Source of the DNA: Acidobacteriota bacterium
Lineage (GTDB): Bacteria > Acidobacteriota > Terriglobia > Bryobacterales > Bryobacteraceae
NCBI GenBank assembly: GCA_016213775.1
Contig: JACQZR010000043.1
Coordinates: 1-64,000 of the forward strand
DNA: 64,000 nt
Direction of reading: 5' to 3'
In this document: positions 6,209 through 14,917 of the stretch, in pieces
Layout: each line of letters begins with the position of its first letter
Numbering within the stretch: the stretch's first letter is position 1
The notes under the pieces: model-generated
Told to the model about the DNA's origin: nothing
The model's input: only the letters and a program-made list of their open reading frames with translations
Database searches by the model: none
Program-made: the position numbers and the translations under genes

Positions 6209-8884
6209 ATGAAGCGCGCCTGTTTCTCTCTTATTCTCCTCTGCGCTGCAACCGCTTACGCGCAGTCGCTGACGCAACTGGAACAGTCTTTCCGTAAACC
6301 GCCCCCCGATGCCCGTATCATGATGCGGTGGTGGTGGTTCGGTCCCGTCGCCGACACTGCGGAGATCGAACGCGAGATGCGCAAAATGAAGGATGGCGGA
6401 ATCGGTGGCTTTGAAGTGCAGCCGGTCTATCCACTGGTGCTCGACAACGGACTTCCCGGTATCACCAACAAGCCGTTTCTCTCGCCCGAACACCTGAAAG
6501 CGCTTCGCTTCACAGCCGACAAGGCGCGCGAACTGGGCCTCCGCATGGACCTTACTCTTGGCTCAGGCTGGCCCTATGGCGGCCCGTCGATCCCCATCAC
6601 GCAAGCTGCCCCGCGACTCCTCTCCCAGTCCGTGCCCGCCACTCCCGGCGCGGAAGCCGCACCCACCCGCCTGCGCGAAAACGACACCGTCATCGCCGCC
6701 TACCTTGCGAACAGCGCGGGCGAGTTCCGCGAACTCCCGGTCAGCAACGGCAAGGCTCGCGTGCCTGCCAACATCACGGGACCACACACTGTTAACTTCT
6801 TCATCAGCAGCCACACACGCCAGATGGTGAAGCGCGCCTCGGCCGGAGCCGAGGGCCTCGTTCTCGATCACTACAATCGCGCCGCCCTCGACAACTTCCT
6901 CACCAACGTCGCCGGACGCGTCCTCAAGCCGCTCGAAGGCCGCATGCCCTACGCCGTTTTCTGCGACAGCCTGGAAGTCTTCGGCTCCGATTGGACCCCG
7001 GACCTGTTCACCGAATTCCAATCCCGCCGCGGTTACGATCTGCGGCCCTACCTGCCCGCGCTCTCTTCCGACATCGGCGAGAAGACCGGCGCCATCCGTA
7101 ACGACTGGCTGCAAACGCTCGCCGAACTCGCCGAAGAGCGCTTTCTGAAACCGCTGCACGACTTCGCCCGCGACCGCGGCGTCAAACTCCGCGTGCAGGA
7201 TTACGGCACTCCGCCGGTGACCCTATCCAGCCAACAATACGTGGACCTCCCCGAAGGCGAAGAGCCTCACTGGAAGCGCTTCACACCCACCAAATGGGCT
7301 TCTTCAGGCAGCCACCTATTCGACCGTCCTGTCACCTCATCGGAAACCTGGACATGGCTCCACTCCCCATCCTTTCGCGCCACGCCGCTCGACATGAAAG
7401 TGGAGGCCGATCGCCACTTCCTCATCGGCATCAACCAACTCATCGGACACGGCTGGCCGTACTCCCCGCCCGAAGCAGGCGAACCTGGTTGGCGCTTTTA
7501 CGCATCGGCTGTATTCAACCATCACAATCCCTGGTGGATCGTCATGCCCGATGTTACCGCCTACTTACAACGAGTAAGTTACTTACTGCGCCAGGGCAAA
7601 CCCGCCAACGACGTTGCCCTCTACTTACCCATCGCCGATGCCCGAGCCAACATCACGCTCGGCCGCGCGACCATCGACCGCAGCATGAACCCCACCCTCG
7701 GTACGGACATCATTCCCCAGATCCTCGAATCCGGCTACCAGTACGATGCCTTTGACGACGGCACCTCAGACCGCGTTGCCGGCCGCTACCCTATCGTCAT
7801 CCTGCCCAACATCCAGCGCATCCCCGTTGCCACCTACCGCCGGCTGGAAGAGTACGTCAGTAACGGCGGGAAACTCATCGCCACCAAACGAACGCCGTCT
7901 TTGAGTCCCGGGCTGACGCTGTCCGCTGAAGAATCGGAAGAGATCAGGAACATCTCCGCGCGGCTCTTCACAGCCGACGGCCACAAAGGCGTGCTCGTGG
8001 CCGACGAAGGTCTGGCCCTCCGCGAGACGCTTCACAAACTGCGTGCCCCTGACGTGGCGCTCGCCCCGCCTCGCGATGACATCGGCTTTCTCCACCGCAC
8101 GCTCCCCGGCGCGGAAATCTATTTCATCGCCAACACGGGCAATCGCCACTATTCCGGCGAGGCAACGTTCCGCGTGAACGGGATGTCCGCCGAAACCTGG
8201 TATCCAATGAGCGGGCAGATCCAATCCGCCGCCGCGCTGCGTGCCCCGGATGGCCGCAGCAAGGTCAAGCTCGACCTCCCCGCCTACGATTCCATTGTCC
8301 TGGTCTTTACCCGCCGCAAACTGCCGCCCGCGCCGCAAACCAGTCGCCTGAATATCCCCGTTGATCTCTCCAAAGATTGGAAGGTGACCATCGCCGGTAA
8401 GCCCGTGCTTATGGCCAAACTCGCTTCCTGGACCGAAATCGAGGGCGCGCGGTTCTTCTCCGGCGTGGCTGTTTACGAGCGCACTTTCCGCATCGGAACA
8501 CCCTTCACCAACGCGGTGCTTTCCATGGGCGAGTCGAAGCTCCTGCGCGACACCCAGCCCGAAGGCCGCCCCGGAATGCGCGCGTGGATCGAAGCCCCGG
8601 TCCGCGACGCCGCTGTCGTATACCTGAACGGCAAACGCGCCGGATCAGTCTGGCGTCCCCCTTACAACCTCGACATCTCCGGCTTCCTCAAAGCCGGCGC
8701 AAACACCATCCGCATTGAAGTCGCCAATACTGCTATCAACAGACTCGCGGAAGGCCCCCTGCCCGACTACAAAGCACTCAAAGCCAAGTACGGCGATCGT
8801 TTCCAACCGCAGGATATGGACAACTTGATGCCCCTGCCCTCCGGACTGCTCGGCCAGATCTCCATTTTAGGCGGCCGCCGGTGA
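6209..8884 (+). CDS. Secreted glycosyl hydrolase, GH106/alpha-L-rhamnosidase-like
   Basis: A large secreted glycosidase of about 891 residues. ATG 6209 is chosen over the upstream TTG 6194 because it begins a clean signal peptide (MKRACFSLILLCAATAYAQ). The opening block RWWWFGPVADTAEIEREMRKMKDGGIGGFEVQPVYPL is the hallmark of the GH106-related family, and the next block LGLRMDLTLGSGWPYGGP is also typical. A central TIM-barrel-like region (DSLEVFGSDWTPDLFTEF; INQLIGHGWPYSPPEAGEPGWRFYASAVFNHHNPWW) is followed by a C-terminal beta-sandwich (VYLNGKRAGSVWRPPYNLDI). It likely removes rhamnose or a related sugar from plant polysaccharides such as pectin. Its stop overlaps the start of the next gene. 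Confidence 0.8.
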   Translation: MKRACFSLILLCAATAYAQSLTQLEQSFRKPPPDARIMMRWWWFGPVADTAEIEREMRKMKDGGIGGFEVQPVYPLVLDNGLPGITNKPFLSPEHLKALRFTADKARELGLRMDLTLGSGWPYGGPSIPITQAAPRLLSQSVPATPGAEAAPTRLRENDTVIAAYLANSAGEFRELPVSNGKARVPANITGPHTVNFFISSHTRQMVKRASAGAEGLVLDHYNRAALDNFLTNVAGRVLKPLEGRMPYAVFCDSLEVFGSDWTPDLFTEFQSRRGYDLRPYLPALSSDIGEKTGAIRNDWLQTLAELAEERFLKPLHDFARDRGVKLRVQDYGTPPVTLSSQQYVDLPEGEEPHWKRFTPTKWASSGSHLFDRPVTSSETWTWLHSPSFRATPLDMKVEADRHFLIGINQLIGHGWPYSPPEAGEPGWRFYASAVFNHHNPWWIVMPDVTAYLQRVSYLLRQGKPANDVALYLPIADARANITLGRATIDRSMNPTLGTDIIPQILESGYQYDAFDDGTSDRVAGRYPIVILPNIQRIPVATYRRLEEYVSNGGKLIATKRTPSLSPGLTLSAEESEEIRNISARLFTADGHKGVLVADEGLALRETLHKLRAPDVALAPPRDDIGFLHRTLPGAEIYFIANTGNRHYSGEATFRVNGMSAETWYPMSGQIQSAAALRAPDGRSKVKLDLPAYDSIVLVFTRRKLPPAPQTSRLNIPVDLSKDWKVTIAGKPVLMAKLASWTEIEGARFFSGVAVYERTFRIGTPFTNAVLSMGESKLLRDTQPEGRPGMRAWIEAPVRDAAVVYLNGKRAGSVWRPPYNLDISGFLKAGANTIRIEVANTAINRLAEGPLPDYKALKAKYGDRFQPQDMDNLMPLPSGLLGQISILGGRR

Positions 8885-10566
8885 GAGCTTGTATCCTCTT
8901 CCTATTCGCCGCTCTTGCGCACGCGCAGCAGACTGTCATCATCGATGCCGAGGATTTCTTTCACGAAATCCCACAGGGCGACCTCATGGCCGACGCCACG
9001 AACCTCCGCGTCGATTGGGTCCATCGCAACACCGCCATCACGTTACGGTCCAAGGAAGACGCCGTTGCGCGCGGCCAGGTACCAGCCGCCGGACTCTATC
9101 ACCTCTACGTACGCAGCCAGGGGCAGGGGAGCTTCCGAATCTCAGTGAATGGCAAGTTGGACGCCGCCACCTACGGCACGGGCGTCATGCAATTCAAACA
9201 GGGAGGCCAGTTCCAACTCGCCAAAGGGCCGGTCGAACTCCGACTTACCGGTGTCACGCCCTCACCCTCTCTAGATGTCATCGTACTCACCACCGACACC
9301 AACTTCCTGGAACCGGCCTTGAAGCGTTACGAACTCCCCGCAAGCGTGAAACTGCTCAAGGAATACAAAATCCCACGTGCCGCCGCTACTAAATTCGGCG
9401 ACGTCACCGGAGACGGCAAGACCGATTATCTCGTCATCGAACGCGATTGGTCGGCCCACATGTTCGATCACGACGGGCGCGAACTCTGGTCCCACCAAGC
9501 GCCGGAACCGAACACCCGCCTCCGGGCCGAATTCGAACCGCCTGGCTCGGTCTGGGACTTCGACCAGGATGGCAAAGCCGAGGTCGTGCATTGGCGCATG
9601 ATCGACGGCAAAGAAGCCCTCGTCATGGTGGACGGAGCAACCGGCGCCATCCGCCGTCAAGTGGATTGGCCCACGCCGGCCCTGCCTCACGTCTACAACA
9701 ATTTCCGCCTCGCCATCGGCCGCATGAAGAAGGGGTACCCCGACAACCTGATCGTCTACACAGACTCCGGCGGGCAGGCATCCATCACCGCCTACACCAA
9801 GGATCTGCAGCAGCTTTGGCAACACATCGAACACCGCCTCAAGGACCACTTAGGACATTACGTTTACCCAGTGGATCTCAACGGCGACGGAGTCGATGAA
9901 GTGGTGGTAAGCCACCTCGCCCTCAACGCTGGCGGCAAGGTCCTATGGAATCGCTTCGAGACCTTTATCGACAACCACGATCACATCGACAACATGCAGT
10001 TCGCCGACATCGATGGCGACGGCAGGCTGGAAATACTGGCCGGAGTCTCCGACCTCGGTGTTATCGCATTCCGCGCGCTCACGGGGGAAACCGTTTGGAC
10101 CAACTACGCCGCCCACTCGCAGCAAATCCAATTCGGTAACTACCTCGCCGGTAAACCCGCACCGCAGATCGCCGTCACGGGCCGCATCTACGGCGACCGG
10201 CGCCGCGGCGAACCCTATCTTTCCGCGCAGGTCCACTGGTTCCAGCCCGACGGCGAACGGATCTCCATCTGGCCGAAAAACCCGCTAAACGGGAATCCCG
10301 ATTTCGTGAAAGGGGACTGGCTTGGGAATGGCCGTCAAGAACTCTTCTGGTTCAAATTTCACATGAAGCCGGATGGCCGCGGCGAAGTCGTTTTCAACGA
10401 GCCCGTCTATCACATGTTCGACTTCATGGGCTGGGGGGCGGAAGAAGCCATCACACAGCAGGGCGGCATTCTCCGCGTCTACGGGGCAGCCAACGCTGTA
10501 CATCGCAAGCTAACTCGCGATGCTGAATACCGTCGAATCAAAGTCGCCAATCACACCCATTACTGA
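8881..10566 (+). CDS. Secreted FG-GAP/VCBS beta-propeller protein with N-terminal CBM-like domain
   Basis: A 561-residue secreted protein starting at a GTG that overlaps the stop of the rhamnosidase-like gene (GTGA), so the pair is translationally coupled. After a signal peptide (ILFLFAALAHAQ), residues 20-140 resemble a beta-sandwich carbohydrate-binding module. The rest carries calcium-type blade motifs: DVTGDGKTDYL, DFDQDGKAEVVH, DLNGDGVDEVVV and DIDGDGRLEIL. This is the propeller architecture seen in rhamnogalacturonan lyases and FG-GAP proteins. Coupling to a rhamnosidase suggests a role in pectin or rhamnogalacturonan use, either as a lyase or as a binding partner; catalytic residues are not identifiable by eye. 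Confidence 0.7.
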   Translation: MRACILFLFAALAHAQQTVIIDAEDFFHEIPQGDLMADATNLRVDWVHRNTAITLRSKEDAVARGQVPAAGLYHLYVRSQGQGSFRISVNGKLDAATYGTGVMQFKQGGQFQLAKGPVELRLTGVTPSPSLDVIVLTTDTNFLEPALKRYELPASVKLLKEYKIPRAAATKFGDVTGDGKTDYLVIERDWSAHMFDHDGRELWSHQAPEPNTRLRAEFEPPGSVWDFDQDGKAEVVHWRMIDGKEALVMVDGATGAIRRQVDWPTPALPHVYNNFRLAIGRMKKGYPDNLIVYTDSGGQASITAYTKDLQQLWQHIEHRLKDHLGHYVYPVDLNGDGVDEVVVSHLALNAGGKVLWNRFETFIDNHDHIDNMQFADIDGDGRLEILAGVSDLGVIAFRALTGETVWTNYAAHSQQIQFGNYLAGKPAPQIAVTGRIYGDRRRGEPYLSAQVHWFQPDGERISIWPKNPLNGNPDFVKGDWLGNGRQELFWFKFHMKPDGRGEVVFNEPVYHMFDFMGWGAEEAITQQGGILRVYGAANAVHRKLTRDAEYRRIKVANHTHY

Positions 10567-10567
10567 T

Positions 10568-11902
10568 TTATAACCCAACCGCGGGCGCTGCCTTCCAATA
10601 TCCCGGCAACCCTGCCTTCGTATCCATGAGAATCTCCAGAATCGCCTTCCGGTCGGCAACCGTCAGCCGTGCAAACTTCTTATTCGTATCCTTGCCGGTA
10701 AGTACATCGAACAGCCGGCGGTAAATGCGCGCCTTCGCCTCTTCCGGCATCCCATCGAAATTATCCGCGTAAATCATATAGGTAAGCGGATACTTGAAGA
10801 TACGCGTCTTCAAATCAAAATCCCGAAGTGACCGTCCCTTGCGATCCCGAGGCCCGCGCCGTGCAAACGTCTGCGCAAACGTCGTCGCGCCTTTCACGGG
10901 CGCCTGCAACTGAATCTCCTCGGCGAACAGCATGTACGTCACCATTTCCTCAACCGCCGAATCAATCCGCCGCTTAGTCGAATCGCTAAATGTTGAATCC
11001 GGCTGGCGGAACGCCTTATTAATTCCCTCTTGGTAATGCAGCGCCATCCGGGTCTCATAATTCACCCGGGTAATCAGGTTAGTCATGTGCGTCTGATGCT
11101 CCAGCGTCAGCAGCGCCACGATGTCGCTATAAGGAGACAGATACGCCCCGGTATCGAACTTACGCCCCAAATCGGTCAGGTTCTGCGTACCATCCGGCTC
11201 CAGTTGGTCCGGCTTATCGCGATCCCGCACCACTGCGTTGCCCATGTGCCTGGCATCACCGTGCGTGCCCGTCACATACCAGCCGCCCCACCGCTCTTTC
11301 AACGGACTCCGGTGATCGGACACATACGTCCCCGCATTAAAGATGGGCATACCGGATGGCTCCGGATACACGCTCCGCACCACGATTCCCGGAACCCCCA
11401 GCGTCCCGCCCGATTGATGGCACTGCAGGCAGGTATCGCGCCGTTCAAACCGCGGCTTATCCACGCGCTCCTGATCGAGCGAGTAGAAAATGACACCCTG
11501 CTTCGGATCCACCGCCGCCAGCTCGAGCACGTCCCCGCCGCGCACAATCCCCAGGCTCATGCTGTCGTTGAAGTATAGAGCCCGCGGCGTGCGCGCTCCA
11601 ATCCGCGGCGCCTGAAAGCTGGTCTTTGAAAACACCAGCACCTGTGAATCCACGTTCAGATCCAGCGCCATCAACATCGAACGCAGATATCCATATCCGT
11701 TGTCCTCAAACTCCAACTTCACTTCCCCGCTCGCCACCTTTTGGGCAAGCCGCGCGATTGGGTCAGTCACCGGGGTCTTCGCGTAGCGGATGGCTTCATG
11801 GTCCAGCGGGACAAGATACGACCCGCTCAATTCGGCATAAGCAAACGTCGCCCCGAACGCAATCGCGGCGCCAGTAAATATGAGATTAGTTCGTTTTTGC
11901 AT
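10568..11902 (-). CDS. Exported monoheme c-type cytochrome-like protein
   Basis: A 444-residue exported protein with an N-terminal hydrophobic helix (LIFTGAAIAFGATFAYAEL) and a single haem-binding motif CLQCH near residue 160, followed by a region that may supply a distal Met (EPSGMPIFNAGTY). It has no other haem motifs and no recognisable enzyme domain. I use ATG 11902 rather than 11923 because it begins directly at the signal sequence. Its start overlaps the end of the Rrf2 regulator gene, so the two form one operon and the regulator probably controls it. Function unknown; a role in periplasmic redox sensing or peroxide chemistry is only a guess. Confidence 0.65.
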   Translation of the reverse strand: MQKRTNLIFTGAAIAFGATFAYAELSGSYLVPLDHEAIRYAKTPVTDPIARLAQKVASGEVKLEFEDNGYGYLRSMLMALDLNVDSQVLVFSKTSFQAPRIGARTPRALYFNDSMSLGIVRGGDVLELAAVDPKQGVIFYSLDQERVDKPRFERRDTCLQCHQSGGTLGVPGIVVRSVYPEPSGMPIFNAGTYVSDHRSPLKERWGGWYVTGTHGDARHMGNAVVRDRDKPDQLEPDGTQNLTDLGRKFDTGAYLSPYSDIVALLTLEHQTHMTNLITRVNYETRMALHYQEGINKAFRQPDSTFSDSTKRRIDSAVEEMVTYMLFAEEIQLQAPVKGATTFAQTFARRGPRDRKGRSLRDFDLKTRIFKYPLTYMIYADNFDGMPEEAKARIYRRLFDVLTGKDTNKKFARLTVADRKAILEILMDTKAGLPGYWKAAPAVGL

Positions 11903-12335
11903 GGACGCTGACAAGGCCCCCACAAAGTGGTTTGTTCCAGGCTGGCTGGTCGATCATCTCCAAAAGGGTGGTGGAGCCAAAGACCTTCTCCACCATTTCC
12001 AAAGCGTTGTCCAACTTGCGATGCAGCGCGCACAACCGCACGCCGTGCTGCGGTATTCCCAGCGGGCATGTCTCGATCCTGCGAATCGGATCCACCGCAT
12101 TGATGATCTGCAGAATGGTCAATTCGCGGGGAGTCTTCAGCAGCGTAAAGCCGCCGTTCTTGCCGCGCTGCGCACTCACCAGACCCGCTCGTCCCAACGA
12201 CTGCATGACCTTCGACAGGTAGTCAGGCGGCACCTGTGACGCGGTCGCGATCTGGTGCGTGGTGCGAGGCTCGCCGTCGGCGTTGGCGAGGACGACCATG
12301 GCGCGCAAAGCATACTCGGCGGTCTGAGAAAACAT
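11886..12335 (-). CDS. Rrf2 family transcriptional regulator
   Basis: A 149-residue winged-helix regulator of the Rrf2 family (IscR/NsrR/RirA group). The N-terminus MFSQTAEYALRAMVVLA and the DNA-reading helix VPPDYLSKVMQSLGRAGLVSAQRGKNGGF are classic. The cluster-binding loop has C90 and C102 with H97 and H105 but lacks the middle cysteine of the usual three-Cys set, so a [2Fe-2S] or altered cluster, or haem binding, is possible. It lies upstream of the monoheme protein gene, which it overlaps, and probably autoregulates the pair. The palindrome CTTGTGGATACAGATGTCCACAAG at 12357-12380 lies just upstream and could be its operator. Confidence 0.85.
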   Translation of the reverse strand: MFSQTAEYALRAMVVLANADGEPRTTHQIATASQVPPDYLSKVMQSLGRAGLVSAQRGKNGGFTLLKTPRELTILQIINAVDPIRRIETCPLGIPQHGVRLCALHRKLDNALEMVEKVFGSTTLLEMIDQPAWNKPLCGGLVSVHAKTN

Positions 12336-12356
12336 CGCGCAACCAGTATATCACGA

Positions 12357-12380
12357 CTTGTGGATACAGATGTCCACAAG
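12357..12380. promoter_or_regulatory. Perfect palindrome upstream of the Rrf2 gene, candidate operator
   Basis: CTTGTGGA (12357-12364) and TCCACAAG (12373-12380) are exact inverted repeats with an eight-base centre (TACAGATG). The element lies 22 bp upstream of the Rrf2 start and just after the 3' end of the TIR-like gene, which is the expected site for an autoregulatory operator. The alternative is a transcription-terminating hairpin for the TIR-like gene (stop at 12388), although it has no T-run. Confidence 0.4.
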
Positions 12381-12387
12381 TGGCCTG

Positions 12388-13044
12388 TCAGCCGCCCACT
12401 CGCCTTCCCAGAACGTAGCTCGTCATCCATTCCCGCATCGTGTAAACCACATCCGAGTAGGGAACGGCCCCGGTTGCCAGCCCTCGCGCCCCCGCCATCG
12501 CCGGATACGCCTGCTCAAAGTACCGATACGAGTCCCGGATGTGGACCGGTCCTGGGAGCTGCTCCTCACAAACCGACTGCAACCACCCACGAACTTTCTC
12601 GATCACCACAGCCGCATCGTTATGATGCGCGTCCGGATCATTCCCGGCAAGATCGGATAGATACTGTTGGTAACGATACGCCTCCGAATCGAGTACCAGC
12701 GCCCTCTTCGACTCGTGATTCCGGCCTCCAAACCGGATGCACCCCAGATACAGACCTAACTCAAACGGCATATTGAATCGCGGCAGCCCCGATTCGCTCA
12801 GTTGCGTTCGGGAAATATCATGAATGCCGAAATCCGACTCCGAAATGAGAGTCACGATCCTGGAGAACCGCGGCTGCTCAGAACCGGAGTATTCCAGCGC
12901 GGAGCGTGGCGCGTAGCCGCAGGCAAGGCAGGTAAAACAAATTGCACGAAACAGCGGCTCGTACTCAGAATCAAAAGGACAATTGATGAAGACGTTGAGG
13001 TTAGGCGCGCGCTTCCGCTTTCTCACGGTCCGTCCGTTCGGCAA
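12388..13044 (-). CDS. TIR/nucleoside deoxyribosyltransferase-like domain protein
   Basis: A 218-residue soluble protein with no signal peptide. The first beta-strand and loop NVFINCPFDSEYEPLFRAICFTCLACGYAPRSALE and the later block FGIHDISRTQLSESGLPRFNMPFELGLYLGC resemble the flavodoxin-like fold of TIR and nucleoside 2-deoxyribosyltransferase domains, in which an acidic residue (here E in MPFELG) would attack the N-glycosidic bond of NAD+ or a nucleoside. Such proteins are often found as effectors in phage-defence loci. There is no obvious sensor partner here apart from a 61-residue ORF overlapping its start. The functional assignment is inference. Confidence 0.5.
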   Translation of the reverse strand: MPNGRTVRKRKRAPNLNVFINCPFDSEYEPLFRAICFTCLACGYAPRSALEYSGSEQPRFSRIVTLISESDFGIHDISRTQLSESGLPRFNMPFELGLYLGCIRFGGRNHESKRALVLDSEAYRYQQYLSDLAGNDPDAHHNDAAVVIEKVRGWLQSVCEEQLPGPVHIRDSYRYFEQAYPAMAGARGLATGAVPYSDVVYTMREWMTSYVLGRRVGG

Positions 13045-13186
13045 TGACTTTCTTCACAATCTTCCGAATCTCGGCAACCGGAATCGTCGGCTTGTAAGGC
13101 AAGCGCCGTGGAACCCGAAAGGGAACGCTTTCCTCCACTGGTGCTAAAGCCTTCTGTACTCCCGTCGCTTTCATCGTCGTATTCAT
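13001..13186 (-). CDS. Small basic protein upstream of the TIR-like gene
   Basis: A 61-residue ORF (MNTTMKATGVQKALAPVEES... ending KVIAERTDREKAEARA) that overlaps the start of the TIR-like gene by 44 bp on the same strand. The C-terminal half is predicted helical and charged (VAEIRKIVKKVIAERTDREKAEA). The position and overlap suggest translational coupling, as in toxin-antitoxin or effector-sensor pairs, but I recognise no family. It could also be an artefact of overlapping high-GC frames. Confidence 0.35.
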   Translation of the reverse strand: MNTTMKATGVQKALAPVEESVPFRVPRRLPYKPTIPVAEIRKIVKKVIAERTDREKAEARA

Positions 13187-13339
13187 TCTACTTCAACATG
13201 TCGCCAAATTCCAACCATTCCTTCACCGCTGCCAAATTCTTCTCACCCCTACTATCGACTCCTCACCTCCAACCCAACAGTCCCAACAGCCGTCAAACAA
13301 TCGGTACCAACGTTGTTTCAGCGCTGGTAACATGAACCT

Positions 13340-14635
13340 ATGTCCCCGGCCAGCGCGCGTGCTGAGAACCTGTTGCTGGTGGTCCTGATCCAACTCATCG
13401 CCATCATCGCCAGCGCCCGGCTCTTCGGCCGGCTCTTTCGACGCATGGGCCAACCCCTGGTCTGTGGCGAAATCGCCGCCGGTCTCATCCTTGGTCCCTC
13501 CCTGTTCGGCGGCCTCTTCCCCGATCTCTTCCAAAATGTCTTCAACCCCGCCGTCGCGCCTACCTTCAGTATCCTCAGCCAGATCGGCCTCATGTTTCTC
13601 ATGTTCCTGATCGGCCTCGAATTCGACTTCGCCCACCTCAAGGACAACCGCGGAGCGGCCCTATCCGTCTCCATTGTCGGCATCGTCTTACCGTTCACTC
13701 TCGGCTTCGCGCTCGGCCACTGGATGCACGGCGCACTCGCCCTCTCCGGCAGTTGGATCAACTTCGCCCTCTTCATGTCGGCCGCGATGTCGATCACCGC
13801 AATCCCTGTGCTCGGGCGCATCATGCTGGAGCTCAACATAACCCGCACCCGCATCGGTTCCATCACCATCTCCGCTGCCGCCGTCGACGACGCCACGGGG
13901 TGGATCCTCCTCGCCGCAATCACCGCCGTGGTGCGCTCCACGCTCGACCCCGTCAAATTTGGCCTCATGGTGGTCGAAACCATTTCCTTCGCCGCGCTCA
14001 TGGTCTGGGTCGTACGGCCGCTGCTCAAGCGCTGGATACGCAAAGTCATGTCCTCGGGTAGAGGCATCTCATTCGACGCGCTTGCCCTGCTTCTGGTCGG
14101 CATCATGCTTGCAGGCATCGCCACCAATGTGATTGGCATCTTCTCCATCTTCGGCGCGTTCTTCCTCGGCGCGATCCTGTACGATGAAACCGAATTCCGC
14201 GAGGCTATCCAGGAGCGCCTCCGCGACTTCGTCACCGTCTTCTTCCTGCCGATTTTTTTCACTTACACCGGCCTGCGCACTGACGTCGGCACCTTGAGCG
14301 GCCGCACCTTGTGGCCGATGTGCGGACTCGTCCTCGCCGCCGCCGTCATCGGCAAGTTCGGCGGCTGCACACTGGCCGCCCGCGGCAACGGCGTCTCATG
14401 GCGCGAATCCGCCATCATCGGAGTCATGATGAACACCCGCGGGCTGATGGAGCTGATCGTCATCAACATGGGTTATGACCTCGGCATACTCCCCAAGAGC
14501 GTTTTCTGCATGCTCGTAATTATGGCGGTCCTCACCACCTATATGACCACGCCTTTGCTTCGCCGCCTCATCCGCTCCACGGAACTCGAACCCTATTACA
14601 TCAAATCCCAGTTCATGCAAGGGCTCCGCCCTTGA
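13340..14635 (+). CDS. CPA2-family cation/proton antiporter
   Basis: A 431-residue membrane protein with about 12 helices, belonging to the KefB/NapA-type monovalent cation:proton antiporters. The motifs GEIAAGLILGPSLFGG (helices 1-2), SAAAVDDATGWILLAAI (the DD ion site of helix 5) and GVMMNTRGLMELIVINMGYDLG (conserved R and E) are intact. It would exchange Na+ or K+ for protons across the inner membrane. The last residues (MQGLRP) are encoded by a palindromic repeat that overlaps the stop codon. Its 3' third is present a second time, in decayed form, at 24878-25334, so this gene marks the left edge of the electron-transfer island. Confidence 0.9.
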   Translation: MSPASARAENLLLVVLIQLIAIIASARLFGRLFRRMGQPLVCGEIAAGLILGPSLFGGLFPDLFQNVFNPAVAPTFSILSQIGLMFLMFLIGLEFDFAHLKDNRGAALSVSIVGIVLPFTLGFALGHWMHGALALSGSWINFALFMSAAMSITAIPVLGRIMLELNITRTRIGSITISAAAVDDATGWILLAAITAVVRSTLDPVKFGLMVVETISFAALMVWVVRPLLKRWIRKVMSSGRGISFDALALLLVGIMLAGIATNVIGIFSIFGAFFLGAILYDETEFREAIQERLRDFVTVFFLPIFFTYTGLRTDVGTLSGRTLWPMCGLVLAAAVIGKFGGCTLAARGNGVSWRESAIIGVMMNTRGLMELIVINMGYDLGILPKSVFCMLVIMAVLTTYMTTPLLRRLIRSTELEPYYIKSQFMQGLRP

Positions 14636-14735
14636 GAGCCCGGCTAGGCTGGCCTGGAAAGGCCAGCCGCGGCCAGGATTGGCCGCCCCACACGACGGCG
14701 AAATGTCCAAACTCCACGCAAGGGCTCCGCCCTTG
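14618..14735. repeat. Composite palindromic repeat (two 17-bp hairpins around a 70-bp REP-like unit)
   Basis: CAAGGGCTCCGCCCTTG, a perfect hairpin, occurs at 14618-14634 and 14719-14735. Between them, 14647-14716 is a 70-bp unit made of two hairpins (GGCTGGCCT/AGGCCAGCC and GCGGCCA/TGGCCGC). The same 70-bp unit recurs at 45526-45595 with only two mismatches, and the 17-bp hairpin recurs at 25318-25334 with one. The left copy overlaps the antiporter stop codon. It probably represents a dispersed REP/BIME-like family. Confidence 0.8.
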
Positions 14736-14769
14736 ACTGGCTGCATCTTTCGCCTCCTCCTCCCACATC

Positions 14770-14837
14770 TCTGAAGATTCCTTCAGAAAGAATTCAGGAA
14801 CTCATCAGGGCAATTTCAGGCTGGCAGGACTGAAAAT
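14770..14837 (+). promoter_or_regulatory. Candidate activator-dependent promoter of the OmcA/MtrC-like gene
   Basis: An inverted repeat TCTGAAG/CTTCAGA (14770-14787) leads into four direct repeats TTCAG, TTCAG, ATCAG, TTCAG starting at 14782, 14793, 14804 and 14815, an exact 11-bp period. A GAAAAT hexamer at 14832-14837 could be the -10 box, 12 bp after the last repeat, as in promoters where an OmpR/PhoB-type activator replaces the -35. Nearly the same element precedes the polyferredoxin-mtrA-mtrB unit (19533-19600). Confidence 0.65.
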
Positions 14838-14917
14838 AGAAAAGGCCCTGACCTTGAGGTTGGTCGTCGGGAACTGGCGCCGCGAGGCCGACAGGCTCGG
14901 GACCACTGGAGGCCGGT

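Noticed and set aside
14823-14837. Possible sigma-54 promoter (CTGGCAGGACTG) upstream of the decaheme gene
   Set aside because: The -12 GC element is missing at the right distance, and the same region in the second copy of the regulatory element has no match.
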